From contig MESI01000037.1 of assembly GCA_001770935.1 (NCBI GenBank), positions 1 through 64,000 on the forward strand: a stretch of 64,000 bases of DNA, written 5' to 3'. Under the pieces are notes generated by a model. That model was not told where the DNA came from. It worked only from the letters and a program-made list of their open reading frames with translations, and made no database searches. Every line of letters starts with the position of its first letter. Within the stretch, counting starts at the first letter, position 1. The position numbers and the translations under genes were made by a program. This stretch comes from Burkholderiales bacterium RIFCSPLOWO2_12_FULL_61_40 (lineage in GTDB: Bacteria; Pseudomonadota; Gammaproteobacteria; Burkholderiales; Burkholderiaceae_C). Below, piece after piece: positions 51,624 through 61,427 of the stretch.

Positions 51624-53132
51624 TCAGGCGCCAACAATCTCAAGCGACCAGGGCGTTTTTTGCCAGGCCAGTGCTTCTTCGCGCAGCAGGTAGGCTGACT
51701 GGGGGTAGGCCGCAGCCCAACCGGCGCGGCAGGTCAGCCGGGCATGGGTGCTTTGGGGGTCCATTCGCTCCAGTGCCATGCCCGCCAAATCGGGGTCACG
51801 CCGGGCGTGGCACAGAATCACGGCCAGGCGCAGTGCCATGAGCTGGGCCACAAGGTCATTCTCGGTTAAAACGGCTTCCAGCTTGCGCAGCTTGCCACGG
51901 TGCCCCAGTACCAGCAGGCTGAGGCGGTGCATTTCGGAGAGCGAAAAACCCATGGCGTCCGCATTGTCCAGAATGTAGGCACCGTGTTTGTGGCAGTCGC
52001 TGTGGGAGATGTGGCTGCCAATCTCGTGCAACTGGGCTGCCCAGCTCAGCTTGCGCAGCAGGCGTGCCTGGTGCGCATGGTTCGACGCAGGCTGGGTTGC
52101 CATCAACTGGGTGAACAATTCAATGGCCACCTTGCCAACCCGTTCTCCATGGGTGGTGTCCACGGAAAACTTCTTCTCCAGACGGTGCACGCTTTTGAAG
52201 CGCAGGTCGTCTTCGGTGTGGGTGGTCCCCAGCAGATCACAAATCAGGCCGTGGCGCAGACCGCCTGCCGCCCGTTGCATGCTCTGGACGCCCAGCAGGC
52301 TGAACACCGCGCGCATGACGCTCACCCCGCCGCCGATGATGGCTTTGCGGTCTTCGCGCATGCCGGGCAGCTTGAGCCGGTCTGCGCTTTGGGCCATCAC
52401 CAATTTTTCGAGCAACCAGTCCAGTCCATCCTGGGTCACCGTATCGGCAGGCCAGCCGGCGGCCACCAGCACGTCGCCAATGGCGCCCACGGTGCCAGCG
52501 GACCCGTAGGCGCCATCCCAGAGCTCGGGGTGGTAGGCGTCCAGGGCCTCGTCCAAAACGGCCTTGGCGGCAATTTCGGCAATTTCAAAGGATTTTCGGG
52601 TGAATTGGCCATCGGGGAAGTAGCGGTTGGACCAGGCAATGCTGCCCACCCGGTACGACTCCATGACCTGGGGAACCAGGCCATGGCCCAGGATGAGTTC
52701 GGTGGAGCGTCCACCGATGTCAATGACCAGGCGACGCTCCTCCGAGCGTTCCAGCATTTGGGCCACACCCTGGTAAATCAGGCGCGCTTCCTCGCGTCCC
52801 GAAATCACGTTGATGGGAAAGCCCAGCACCTGGGTGGCACGGCTCAGAAATTCGTCGCGGTTGCGGGCTTCGCGCAGGGTTTGGGTGGCGACGGCACGGA
52901 CTTCGTCCACATTGAAGGCCGCCAGCCGTTCGCCAAAGCGCGCCAGACAGTCCCAGCCACTTTGCATGGCCTGGGGCGTCAGATTGCGGTTTTCGTCGAG
53001 TCCGGCGCCTTGGCGCACGGTTTCTTTCAGGTATTCGGTGCGCCGGAATTCCCCATGGTCGACCCGTCCGATTTCAAGCCTAAAACTGTTGGAGCCCAAA
53101 TCTACAGCGGCCAGGCGATTTCCGTTTTGCAT
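51624..53132 (-). CDS. ppx: Exopolyphosphatase Ppx/GppA
   Basis: About 502 residues. It has an actin-like ATPase fold with AAVDLGSNSFRLEIG near the start and LVIDIGGRSTELILG in the second part, then an HD-like helical C-terminal region (AQLHEIGSHISHSDCHKHG). It degrades polyphosphate or pppGpp, opposing Ppk. I chose ATG at 53132, where homology begins; an upstream frame continues to 53213. Confidence 0.88.
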   Translation of the reverse strand: MQNGNRLAAVDLGSNSFRLEIGRVDHGEFRRTEYLKETVRQGAGLDENRNLTPQAMQSGWDCLARFGERLAAFNVDEVRAVATQTLREARNRDEFLSRATQVLGFPINVISGREEARLIYQGVAQMLERSEERRLVIDIGGRSTELILGHGLVPQVMESYRVGSIAWSNRYFPDGQFTRKSFEIAEIAAKAVLDEALDAYHPELWDGAYGSAGTVGAIGDVLVAAGWPADTVTQDGLDWLLEKLVMAQSADRLKLPGMREDRKAIIGGGVSVMRAVFSLLGVQSMQRAAGGLRHGLICDLLGTTHTEDDLRFKSVHRLEKKFSVDTTHGERVGKVAIELFTQLMATQPASNHAHQARLLRKLSWAAQLHEIGSHISHSDCHKHGAYILDNADAMGFSLSEMHRLSLLVLGHRGKLRKLEAVLTENDLVAQLMALRLAVILCHARRDPDLAGMALERMDPQSTHARLTCRAGWAAAYPQSAYLLREEALAWQKTPWSLEIVGA

Positions 53133-53209
53133 TCGCTTTTGTCTCTTCGAGTTTTTGACGGTCGTGAGCATAGCATTGGCTTCAATGTGCTCCTGGAGCA
53201 GGCCGTCGG

Positions 53210-54355
53210 TCAACCGACCAGCCGCCCGCCGGCGGAGATCATGCTCTGGGTGACAAAAGTGCCGCTGCGGGCCTTGGCCTCCAGAGCAATATGGAAGCCG
53301 CCCAAGTCCATGGAGCTGCGTTTTTGCAGTGCTTGCAAGGTGCTTTGGCGGGTAAGGGGTCCATCGACGCTTTGGAGCATGTCAAAAGTGTAGCGTGCGG
53401 CCACAAACCCTGCCAGGCTGTGGGCGGTGGGTGGTTCATCAAACAGGCGCCCCAAGGTTTCGCGGTACTTTTTGACAATCGGCAGGTTTGAATTGACCAT
53501 GGGCACCACCTGGGTTGCAATCACCGAGGCGTAGCGTGAACCGCCCATTTGCGACAGGGTTTGCAGGTTGACATCGGACATGGCGATGATGTAGCGCTGT
53601 GCGGCCTGTTTGTCGATGCCCTGGGAAAATTGCAGCAGTTCGGGCGTGCCGCCAATGAAAATAAGGACGCGCGGGCTGTCTGCGCTCAGGGTTCTTCCCA
53701 GTTGCTGCAGGTCGGTCGTCGGGCTGTACGATTTGAGTCGTATTTTCAATCTTGCGGCGGTTTGCTCCATATCGTCCCGGTAGGCGGCGTATTCGGCGGC
53801 GGTTCCGTAGACTGCGCCCAATTCTGGAATGCCCATGGTCGACAGGTTTTTGATGGCGTGGGCGATTTGGTCCTGGCGTGACGCGAAAATCGGAAAGGTG
53901 TTGTCCGCATTGTTGGCGTCCAGGTTTTGCAGCCAGGGCGCCACATGGGCGATGTCGGGCACTTCACGCCGCAAAAAGTCGACGACCTGGCTGGCCGCCC
54001 GGTCACCGGCCGTGCCGAAAAGGGCGAGGCAGTTGGGCAGTTTTTTGAGCGGACCGAGCGCCGCACGCAGGCTGGCGGCACTGCCGTCCCACTCCAGCAC
54101 TTCATGGTGTATGGCTTTGCCCCGCACGCCGCCTTTGGCATTGATGTCCTTCCATGCGGCCCGTGAGCCGACCAAAAAGTCTTTGGAGACATCGATCTGG
54201 CTGGGTGACATGTCCACAATTTGCAAAACTGTGGGTTGGCGCGAACCGGACGTTAGCGCACGCATTTGGGCCCAGGCGGGCAGGGTCGTGGCAGCGGCCA
54301 GGCTGAACGAGGCGCCAAGCAGGGCGCGGCGACTGGGGTTTGTGAGGAATGGCAT
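53210..54355 (-). CDS. Periplasmic ligand-binding protein (branched-chain amino acid ABC type)
   Basis: 381 residues. The signal sequence has a twin-arginine-like NPSRRALLGA and a cleavable AWAQ end near 28-30. A type I periplasmic-binding fold (Peripla_BP_6) follows: QTDMS-like start, FGTAGDRAASQVV and YIIAMSDVN. No ABC permease or ATPase for it is nearby. It lies upstream of ppx in the same direction. Ligand unknown. Confidence 0.75.
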   Translation of the reverse strand: MPFLTNPSRRALLGASFSLAAATTLPAWAQMRALTSGSRQPTVLQIVDMSPSQIDVSKDFLVGSRAAWKDINAKGGVRGKAIHHEVLEWDGSAASLRAALGPLKKLPNCLALFGTAGDRAASQVVDFLRREVPDIAHVAPWLQNLDANNADNTFPIFASRQDQIAHAIKNLSTMGIPELGAVYGTAAEYAAYRDDMEQTAARLKIRLKSYSPTTDLQQLGRTLSADSPRVLIFIGGTPELLQFSQGIDKQAAQRYIIAMSDVNLQTLSQMGGSRYASVIATQVVPMVNSNLPIVKKYRETLGRLFDEPPTAHSLAGFVAARYTFDMLQSVDGPLTRQSTLQALQKRSSMDLGGFHIALEAKARSGTFVTQSMISAGGRLVG

Positions 54356-54367
54356 CGGTATTTTGAA

Positions 54368-54622
54368 TCAATAGAATGGATGAATTCGCAAGGGATCGCT
54401 GGTTTTTGCTATCAAATTAGTAGCTTCTTGCGCAGTATCCATGGGTGTTAGAGCGCGATTTGATATAAAAATCGGGCGCCAACAACTCGCCGGATCTTGG
54501 CCTGGCTTATTTCTTGGCAGGGGGGGCATGAGCACCGTGTCCACCAGGGGCATCCCGCCATGCTGGCGGCAAGGGCTGCGGCGAGCACGGCATGTGGTGG
54601 TCAAGAGGGTGCTGCTTGTCAT
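54368..54622 (-). CDS. Possible Pho-controlled small ORF, weak
   Basis: An 84-codon frame starting at ATG 54622 lies about 20 bases after the start predicted from the minus-strand Pho promoter. Its composition is not convincingly protein-like and the 3' part runs through the dispersed repeat. Other frames in 54500-54622 encode a His-rich or a signal-like peptide, so the real product, if any, is unclear. Confidence 0.2.
   Translation of the reverse strand: MTSSTLLTTTCRARRSPCRQHGGMPLVDTVLMPPLPRNKPGQDPASCWRPIFISNRALTPMDTAQEATNLIAKTSDPLRIHPFY
54402..54463 (+). repeat. Dispersed Comamonadaceae repeat, copy 6 (degenerate)
   Basis: tttttgctatcaaattagta followed by gcttcttgcgc, loop agtatccatg, then ggtgttagagcg. 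It keeps the left half better than the right (no ggaggcct). Confidence 0.6.
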
Positions 54623-54648
54623 GGGTTTACTTCAGTTTGAACCCCAGG

Positions 54649-54704
54649 AGCGTAGAAAGTTTGTGTGACGAAGATGTGACATTTTTTCGAAAAAGGGGTG
54701 ACAA
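54649..54704 (-). promoter_or_regulatory. Pho-box array on the minus strand
   Basis: On the minus strand TTGTCAC (54704-54698), ATGTCAC (54682-54676) and TCGTCAC (54671-54665) keep 11-bp phasing, with one degenerate position between the first two. TACGCT (54654-54649) follows ten bases after the last. It faces the small-ORF region and the binding-protein gene. Confidence 0.65.
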
Positions 54705-54739
54705 AAAGCCCCTTTTCAAAAGAGCTGCAGCCTGGAGTT

Positions 54740-54773
54740 TTGTCACACGGATGTCATAAATTCTTCTTAAAGT
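54740..54773 (+). promoter_or_regulatory. Pho boxes and -10 of pstS
   Basis: TTGTCAC (54740), ATGTCAT (54751) and TCTTCTT (54762) recur every 11 bp. TAAAGT at 54768-54773 serves as -10, ten bases after the first pair. Confidence 0.8.
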
Positions 54774-54809
54774 GCAGACATTCCTTAACCAACCTACCAA
54801 GGGTATTTG

Positions 54810-55853
54810 ATGAACTTCTCTTTTAATCGCGCTGTTCTGGCTGTGCTGACAACAACGTCTTTGAGTTTTGCAGGTGTTACCAGCGCCCAGGAAATTACCG
54901 GTGCAGGTGCGACTTTTCCCGCTCCCATCTATGCCAAGTGGGCTTCGGATTACTACAAGGCCACTGGGGTCAAAGTCAACTACCAGTCCATTGGCTCTGG
55001 TGGCGGCATCAAGCAGATTGACTCCAAGACGGTGGACTTTGGTGCGTCTGACATGCCATTGACCGACGAAGTTCTGAAAACCAAGGGCCAAATGCAGTTC
55101 CCCACCGTTATGGGTGGCGTGGTGCCAGTGATCAACGTCAAAGGCATTGAACCAGGTCAGTTGAAGCTGACAGGCCCGTTGTTGGGTGATATTTTTCTGG
55201 GCAAGGTGTCCCGTTGGAATGACCCCGCCATCAAGGCTTTGAACCCCACGCTGCCTTTGCCCGATGCCGCCATTGCCCAGGTGCGCCGCGCCGACGGATC
55301 TGGCACCACCTTCATCTTCACCAACTACCTGAGCAAGGTCAATGCCGAGTGGAAGGCGAAAGTGGGAGAGGGTACGGCCGTGAACTGGCCCGCTGGCGCG
55401 GGTGGCAAGGGCAACGAGGGGGTGGCCGCATTTGTGGGTCGCCTGCCCAATTCCTTGGGGTATGTCGAGTACTCGTATGTGAAGCAAAACAAGCTGAACT
55501 ATGCAGTGATGCAAAACTCCGCGGGCAACTTTGTGAAACCTGAGGATGACTCCTTCAAGGCCGCCGCCGCCGGTGCCGACTGGAGCAAAACCTTTTACCA
55601 CATCCTGACCAATCAGCCTGGCAAGGACGCGTGGCCCATCAGCGGTGCAACCTTCATCCTGATGCACACCAAGCAGGACAAACCCGCCAGTGCCACTGAA
55701 GCTTTGAAGTTCTTCAGCTGGGCATACAAAAATGGCGATGCAACGGCTGCTGCGCTGGACTACGTTCCCATGCCTGACTCCGTGGTTGCGGCCATTGAGA
55801 AGTCCTGGGGTGAGATCAAGGACCCTGCTGGCAAGCCAGTGTCCTTCAAGTAA
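54810..55853 (+). CDS. pstS: Phosphate-binding protein PstS
   Basis: 347 residues. A signal peptide ends near GVTSAQE, then [14 protein letters not shown], the PstS hallmark, [21 protein letters not shown], and [15 protein letters not shown] in the phosphate site. It binds phosphate in the periplasm for PstCAB. I chose ATG at 54810 over TTG at 54807. Confidence 0.95.
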   Translation: MNFSFNRAVLAVLTTTSLSFAGVTSAQEITGAGATFPAPIYAKWASDYYKATGVKVNYQSIGSGGGIKQIDSKTVDFGASDMPLTDEVLKTKGQMQFPTVMGGVVPVINVKGIEPGQLKLTGPLLGDIFLGKVSRWNDPAIKALNPTLPLPDAAIAQVRRADGSGTTFIFTNYLSKVNAEWKAKVGEGTAVNWPAGAGGKGNEGVAAFVGRLPNSLGYVEYSYVKQNKLNYAVMQNSAGNFVKPEDDSFKAAAAGADWSKTFYHILTNQPGKDAWPISGATFILMHTKQDKPASATEALKFFSWAYKNGDATAAALDYVPMPDSVVAAIEKSWGEIKDPAGKPVSFK

Positions 55854-55894
55854 GCGGATTCAAGCATCGAGACCGGACTGACGGAGAACGCACC

Positions 55895-56926
55895 ATGTCA
55901 TCTACACTCGCGCATGGGGCTTCCCCGTCCAATTCGCCTGCTATTTTGTCCACTCGAGCAATGACCAAACCTCCTCCCTCAAAAAGGCCCCGTACCGGGC
56001 CCATGGCCGATCGCATATTTGGCTGGGTGGCCAAGGGGGCGGCATTGCTGACCTTGGGCCTGTTGTTGGCCATATTGGCCTCGCTCACCGTCAGTGCGTG
56101 GCCTGCCATCAGCAAATACGGGCTGTCTTTTCTGGTGAACAGCACGTGGGACCCGGTACAGGAGGAGTTCGGCGGTCTGGTCATGATTTATGGCACGGTC
56201 TTCACTTCCTTCATTGCCTTGCTGATTGCGGTACCGGTAAGTTTCGGCATCGCCCTGTTCTTGACGGAGTTGTCGCCAGCGTGGCTCAAGCGTCCCCTGG
56301 GTACCGCGGTGGAACTGCTGGCGGCGGTTCCCTCGATTGTGTATGGCATGTGGGGCTTGCTGGTCTTTGGCCCGGTGCTGGCGACCTATGTGCAGCAACC
56401 TCTGCAATCCCTGTTTGCCGATGTGCCGTATCTGGGGGCCTTTGTCTCCGGCCCGCCCGTGGGCATTGGTATTTTGTCGGCCGGCATCATTTTGGCCATC
56501 ATGATTATTCCGTTCATCTCTGCGGTGATGCGTGACGTGTTCGAGGTGACCCCGCCCTTGTTGAAAGAGTCTGCCTATGGCTTGGGCGCCACCACCTGGG
56601 AAGTGGTGTCCAAGGTGGTGCTTCCCTACACCAAGACGGGAGTCATTGGGGGCATCATGCTGGGACTGGGGCGCGCCATCGGAGAGACCATGGCGGTGAC
56701 CTTTGTCATCGGCAATTTCAACCAACTGGATTCGGTGAGCCTGTTTCAGGCCGCCAACAGCATTACTTCGGCATTGGCCAACGAATTTGCGGAAGCGGGC
56801 GAAGGTTTGCACCAAGCCTCGCTGATGTATCTGGGGCTGGTGCTTTTCTTTATTACCTTTGTCATCCTGTCCTTGTCCAAAGTGCTGCTGTTACAGCTGC
56901 GCAAAGGCGAGGGAGAAAAAACATGA
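55895..56926 (+). CDS. pstC: Phosphate ABC permease PstC
   Basis: 343 residues with six membrane segments and the permease loop [19 protein letters not shown] with EAA-like features. A basic, Pro-rich N-terminal tail of about 40 residues precedes the first segment; internal Met start sites (MTKPP, MADRI) could also be used. Its stop overlaps pstA (ATGA). Confidence 0.93.
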   Translation: MSSTLAHGASPSNSPAILSTRAMTKPPPSKRPRTGPMADRIFGWVAKGAALLTLGLLLAILASLTVSAWPAISKYGLSFLVNSTWDPVQEEFGGLVMIYGTVFTSFIALLIAVPVSFGIALFLTELSPAWLKRPLGTAVELLAAVPSIVYGMWGLLVFGPVLATYVQQPLQSLFADVPYLGAFVSGPPVGIGILSAGIILAIMIIPFISAVMRDVFEVTPPLLKESAYGLGATTWEVVSKVVLPYTKTGVIGGIMLGLGRAIGETMAVTFVIGNFNQLDSVSLFQAANSITSALANEFAEAGEGLHQASLMYLGLVLFFITFVILSLSKVLLLQLRKGEGEKT

Positions 56927-57786
56927 GCACTTCTGCGCTGCATCAGGCCCGTTTGGCCAAGTTTGCGCGACGCAAACGGGTCAACCTCCTGGCAACCACC
57001 CTGGCACTTTTGGCCATGGGATTTGGCTTGTTCTGGTTGTTCTGGATTCTGTGGGAAACCATTCGCCTGGGATTTGACGGCATGGCCCTGGCCACGCTGA
57101 CCCAGATGACGCCGCCGCCCAATGAAGAAGGGGGCCTGGCCAACGCGATCTACGGGTCGTTCCTGATGGTGTTGCTGGCCACCTGTGTGGGCACACCGGT
57201 GGGCGTGATGGCAGGTATCTATCTGGCGGAGTTCGACACCAAAAGCTGGTTTGCTTCGCTGACACGTTTTGTGAACGATATCTTGTTGTCAGCGCCGTCC
57301 ATTGTGGTGGGCCTGTTTGTCTATGCGGTGGTGGTATCGCGCTTTAAATCGTTTTCAGGGTATGCCGGAATCTTGGCGCTGTCCCTGATTGTGATTCCGG
57401 TGGTTATTCGCACCACCGAGAACATGTTGCAACTGGTGCCAGCCGGTTTGCGTGAAGCAGCCTATGCACTGGGGGCGCCCAAGTGGAAAGTGATATTGAG
57501 CATCACCCTCAAGGCGGCGCGTTCCGGGGTGATCACCGGTGTCTTGCTGGCCGTGGCCCGTATCGCTGGTGAAACGGCACCCCTGTTGTTTACGGCACTG
57601 AGCAATCAGTTCTGGACTTCCAGCCTGGGAGAACCCATGGCCAGTTTGCCGGTGACCATTTTCAAATTCGCCATGAGCCCCTATGAAAACTGGCAAAAAC
57701 TGGCCTGGGCGGGCGTATTCCTGATCACGGTGGCGGTACTGGGGCTGAATATTCTGGCCCGTATCCTGACGCGCAACAAAATTTGA
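56923..57786 (+). CDS. pstA: Phosphate ABC permease PstA
   Basis: 287 residues with six membrane segments and the EAA-like loop [20 protein letters not shown]. It pairs with PstC to form the channel. A small GC-rich hairpin (gggct/agccc) lies between its stop and pstB. Confidence 0.93.
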   Translation: MSTSALHQARLAKFARRKRVNLLATTLALLAMGFGLFWLFWILWETIRLGFDGMALATLTQMTPPPNEEGGLANAIYGSFLMVLLATCVGTPVGVMAGIYLAEFDTKSWFASLTRFVNDILLSAPSIVVGLFVYAVVVSRFKSFSGYAGILALSLIVIPVVIRTTENMLQLVPAGLREAAYALGAPKWKVILSITLKAARSGVITGVLLAVARIAGETAPLLFTALSNQFWTSSLGEPMASLPVTIFKFAMSPYENWQKLAWAGVFLITVAVLGLNILARILTRNKI

Positions 57787-57821
57787 CCGGGCTCTGAGCC
57801 CCCTAATCGAAAACACACCCT

Positions 57822-58601
57822 ATGCTAAGCACCACTGCAGCGCCGGAAAAAACAAAAATTTCGGTCAAAGACCTCAATTTTTATTACGGCAAGTTTCACG
57901 CCCTCAAGGGCATCAATCTGGAGATTCCAGAGAAGAAGGTCACCGCGTTTATCGGCCCATCGGGTTGCGGAAAATCCACGCTTTTGCGCATTTTCAACCG
58001 CATGTTCGAACTCTATCCTGAGCAGCGGGCGCAAGGCCAGGTCTTGCTGGATGGTGAAAACCTGCTGACCAGCAAGGAAGATGTAGCGTTGTTGCGTGCC
58101 AAGGTGGGCATGGTGTTCCAAAAGCCCACGCCCTTTCCCATGTCGATTTACGACAACATCGCCTTTGGCGTGAAGCTGTTTGAATCTCTGAACGCCTCCG
58201 ACATGGACGAGCGCGTGGAATGGGCCTTGCGCAAGTCCGCACTGTGGTCTGAAGTGAAAGACAAGTTGCACCAAAGCGGCTCCAGCCTGTCGGGCGGCCA
58301 GCAGCAGCGCCTGTGTATTGCACGCGGTATTGCCATCAAGCCCGAGGTTTTGCTGCTGGATGAGCCTTGTTCTGCGCTGGACCCGATTTCCACCGCCAAG
58401 GTCGAAGAATTGATTGTGGAACTCAAGAGCGACTACACCGTGGTAATCGTCACCCACAACATGCAGCAGGCAGCCCGCTGCAGCGACTACACGGCCTATA
58501 TGTATTTGGGCGACCTGATGGAGTTTGGCTCCACCGAGCAGATGTTCTTCAAGCCCACCCGCAAGGAAACAGAAGACTACATCACAGGACGGTTTGGTTA
58601 G
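57822..58601 (+). CDS. pstB: Phosphate ABC ATPase PstB
   Basis: 259 residues with Walker [11 protein letters not shown]-loop VFQKPTPFP, signature LSGGQQQR and Walker [13 protein letters not shown]. It powers PstCA. PhoU follows after 16 bases. Confidence 0.95.
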   Translation: MLSTTAAPEKTKISVKDLNFYYGKFHALKGINLEIPEKKVTAFIGPSGCGKSTLLRIFNRMFELYPEQRAQGQVLLDGENLLTSKEDVALLRAKVGMVFQKPTPFPMSIYDNIAFGVKLFESLNASDMDERVEWALRKSALWSEVKDKLHQSGSSLSGGQQQRLCIARGIAIKPEVLLLDEPCSALDPISTAKVEELIVELKSDYTVVIVTHNMQQAARCSDYTAYMYLGDLMEFGSTEQMFFKPTRKETEDYITGRFG

Positions 58602-58617
58602 ATTGAGAGGAAATTAC

Positions 58618-59319
58618 ATGCCCGATAAACACTTATCCACCCAGTTCGACAGCGAACTGACCTCTGTTTCCAGCCGCGTCATGGAGCTTGGCGGCTTGGT
58701 GGAGTCCCAAATTCGCCAGGCCATCTACGCGCTGTCCCAGTTCAGCGTGGACGTGGCCAATGAAGTCAGCACCCGGGAGGCACAGGTCAATGCCATGGAG
58801 ATTGAGATTGACCATGATCTCTCTTCCATCATTGCGCGCCGACAGCCCACCGCGCGGGATTTGCGCTTGCTCATCGCCATCTCCAAAACCACCGCCAATC
58901 TGGAGCGCGTGGGGGACGAGGCCGAAAAAATCGCCCGCATGGTGCGCTCCATCATCCACAGCGGTGCGCCCCGGTCCTTGCCCTCCCTGGAGCTGCGCGT
59001 GGCAGCCGACCTGGCCTCCGGTTTGCTCAACAAGGCCCTGGACGCTTTTGCACGGCTGGACGTGGCGGCTGCAGTGGCCATCCTGAAGGAGGACGACCTG
59101 ATTGACAAGGAGTTCGACGGATTTGTGCGCAAGCTCATCACCTACATGATGGAAGACCCCCGCATGATTTCTCCCAGCCTGGACCTGTTGTTCCTGGCCA
59201 AGGCGATTGAGCGGATCGGCGACCACGCCAAGAACATTGCCGAGTTCATCATTTACGTGGTCAAGGGCGAGGATGTGCGCCACTCCAGCATGGAGCAAAT
59301 CGAGTCCGTCATCAAATGA
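58618..59319 (+). CDS. phoU: PhoU phosphate signalling regulator
   Basis: 233 residues of two repeated helical bundles, each with an acidic metal motif (ERVGDEAEKIAR and ERIGDHAKNIAE). It restrains PhoR when phosphate is plentiful. ATG at 58618 has gagagg before it. The stop overlaps phoB (ATGA). Confidence 0.94.
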   Translation: MPDKHLSTQFDSELTSVSSRVMELGGLVESQIRQAIYALSQFSVDVANEVSTREAQVNAMEIEIDHDLSSIIARRQPTARDLRLLIAISKTTANLERVGDEAEKIARMVRSIIHSGAPRSLPSLELRVAADLASGLLNKALDAFARLDVAAAVAILKEDDLIDKEFDGFVRKLITYMMEDPRMISPSLDLLFLAKAIERIGDHAKNIAEFIIYVVKGEDVRHSSMEQIESVIK

Positions 59320-60050
59320 GAAATATGCCCGCAGTCCTGGTGGTGGAGGATGAGCCAGCCATTGCTGAGCTGATCGCCGTGAACCTGCGGCACAACGGCT
59401 TTCGGCCTACCTGGGCCATGGACAGTGCCAGTGCCCAGTGCGAACTGGATGCTGCCTTGCCCGACCTGATTCTGCTGGACTGGATGCTGCCCGGAGAGAG
59501 TGGACTGGTGCTGGCCAAACGTTGGCGTGCCCACCCGCGTACCAAAACGGTGCCCTTGATCATGCTTACCGCACGGGGTGACGAGTCGGACCGTGTCGCG
59601 GGTCTGGACGCTGGCGCCGATGATTACATTGCCAAGCCCTTTTCCACCAAAGAATTGCTGGCACGCATCCGTGCGGTGCTGCGCCGACGCGCGCCCGAGC
59701 CCGTGGGTGAGGCGATTGCCGTGGGGGGGCTGGTGCTGGACCCCGGCACACACCGGGTGTCTTTTGAAGACCAGCCCATCAAACTGGGGCCTACCGAATT
59801 CAAGTTGCTGCACTACCTGTTGGGGCATGCCGAGCGTGTGCACAGCCGCGCCCAGTTGCTCGACAAGGTCTGGGGTGACCATGTGTACATTGAAGAGCGC
59901 ACGGTGGACGTGCACGTCAAGCGTTTGCGGGAAGCCCTGGGCCAGGCCGGTCCCTTGGTCGAGACTGTGCGCGGCGCGGGCTACCGCTTGACCGCCAAGC
60001 CGGTGGACAGCCCGGCGGGCCAGGCGGCTGTGGGGCGCTTAAGCGCCTGA
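59316..60050 (+). CDS. phoB: Phosphate response regulator PhoB
   Basis: 244 residues. A receiver domain with Asp in LILLDWMLPG and Lys in IAKPF precedes an OmpR-type winged helix (RTVDVHVKRLREAL, RGAGYRL). It should bind the Pho-box arrays seen in this window. A short tail follows the winged helix. Confidence 0.95.
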   Translation: MRNMPAVLVVEDEPAIAELIAVNLRHNGFRPTWAMDSASAQCELDAALPDLILLDWMLPGESGLVLAKRWRAHPRTKTVPLIMLTARGDESDRVAGLDAGADDYIAKPFSTKELLARIRAVLRRRAPEPVGEAIAVGGLVLDPGTHRVSFEDQPIKLGPTEFKLLHYLLGHAERVHSRAQLLDKVWGDHVYIEERTVDVHVKRLREALGQAGPLVETVRGAGYRLTAKPVDSPAGQAAVGRLSA

Positions 60051-60066
60051 CCCGCGACACGCTCCG

Positions 60067-61404
60067 ATGTTGTGGCGGCTTTTTTCTTTCGCTGTTTGCC
60101 AGGGGTTGGCGGCGGGAGCGGGTTGGTATCTGGCGCTGGACGGTGACGAATGGCTGGGTTCTCTGGCCATGGCGCTGGTGGGGGGCTATGTCTGGCTGAG
60201 CTTTGACGCCGTGCGGGGAGCGCGCTTGCTGCGCTGGTTGCGCAAGGGGGAAACCGACAGTGTTGCCTTGGGCAGCGGGCTGTGGGGAGAGGTGTCTGAT
60301 CGCATTCGCCGTTTGGTGCGGGCCCATGACCGTTTGGCGGTTGAAAGTGAAGGGCGTCTGCAGGACTTTTTAGCGGCCTTGCAGGCATCTCCCAACGGGG
60401 TGGTGTTGCTGGATTCGCAGGGACGCATTGAATGGTTCAACCAGACGGCGGCCACCCATTTCGGTTTCGATGCACGGCGCGACATGCTGCAGCATTTCGG
60501 CAACCTGGTGCGTGACCCCGGATTTGCGGCCTATTGGGGAGCGCGCGATTTTCGCCACGATGTGGTCATGCCTGGCCGCAACAACAGCAGTTCCAAGCCG
60601 GTCAAACTCTCGGTGCACCTGCATTCCTATGGGGAAGGGCGCAGCCTGCTGCTTTCACGCGATATCACCGCGGTGGAACAGGCCGAAGCCATGCGGCGCG
60701 ATTTCGTGGCCAATGTGTCGCACGAGATTCGCACGCCCTTGACCGTGTTGGCCGGCTTTGTCGAAACACTGCAGTCGCTGCCGCTGAATGACGAGGAACG
60801 CCAGCGCTACCTGGGCCTGATGTCCCAGCAGGCCCAGCGCATGCAAACACTGGTGACGGACTTGTTGATGCTCTCCCGTCTGGAAGGCAGCCCCCTGCCA
60901 CCCACCCAGGAGTGGATTTCTGTCGGCACCTTGATGGCGCAATGCCAGCAAGACGCGCACGATTTGTCCAGCGTGTTATGGACATGCCCACAAGACATGG
61001 GTTTTGCGGTGGAAGGCGAGTGCGAGGTATCAGGGTCTTCCACCGAATTGTTGAGTGCCATGTCCAATCTGGTCGGCAATGCCATCCGGTACACCCCTGC
61101 GGACAAAACGATCCGGGTCAGTTGGAAGGCGATGCCGGAAGGGGGCGCCAGATTCAGCGTCCAGGATACGGGGCCTGGCATTGCACCGGAGCACATCGCG
61201 CGCCTGACCGAGCGTTTTTACCGTGTGGACCGCAGCCGCTCGCGCGATACCGGGGGGACCGGGCTGGGGCTGGCCATTGTGAAGCATGTGGCGCAACGCC
61301 ACGGGGCTGAATTGGGCATCACGAGCACGCCCGGGAAAGGTTCAATTTTCTCCATAACTTTCCCCGCACAGCGTATTCGCCGACACCGGGTTGCACTGGC
61401 CTGA
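60067..61404 (+). CDS. phoR: Phosphate sensor histidine kinase PhoR
   Basis: 445 residues. Two hydrophobic segments at the N-terminus (about 3-20 and 32-45) are followed by a PAS domain, SHEIRTPLTVLAGF with the phospho-His, and a HATPase domain (NLVGNAIRYTP, DTGPGIAPEH, GGTGLGLAIVKH). It has no large periplasmic domain, as is usual for PhoR, and signals through PstB/PhoU. Confidence 0.94.
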   Translation: MLWRLFSFAVCQGLAAGAGWYLALDGDEWLGSLAMALVGGYVWLSFDAVRGARLLRWLRKGETDSVALGSGLWGEVSDRIRRLVRAHDRLAVESEGRLQDFLAALQASPNGVVLLDSQGRIEWFNQTAATHFGFDARRDMLQHFGNLVRDPGFAAYWGARDFRHDVVMPGRNNSSSKPVKLSVHLHSYGEGRSLLLSRDITAVEQAEAMRRDFVANVSHEIRTPLTVLAGFVETLQSLPLNDEERQRYLGLMSQQAQRMQTLVTDLLMLSRLEGSPLPPTQEWISVGTLMAQCQQDAHDLSSVLWTCPQDMGFAVEGECEVSGSSTELLSAMSNLVGNAIRYTPADKTIRVSWKAMPEGGARFSVQDTGPGIAPEHIARLTERFYRVDRSRSRDTGGTGLGLAIVKHVAQRHGAELGITSTPGKGSIFSITFPAQRIRRHRVALA

Positions 61405-61427
61405 AGCCTGTTTCTTGCGGCCGGGTG

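Noticed and set aside
51900..53393. 497-codon plus-strand frame over ppx
   Set aside because: Ppx on the minus strand has clear actin-fold motifs; the plus frame has none.
57787..57802. Small GC hairpin between pstA and pstB considered as a terminator
   Set aside because: The stem is only about five pairs with no T-run, and pstB must be co-expressed with pstCA.
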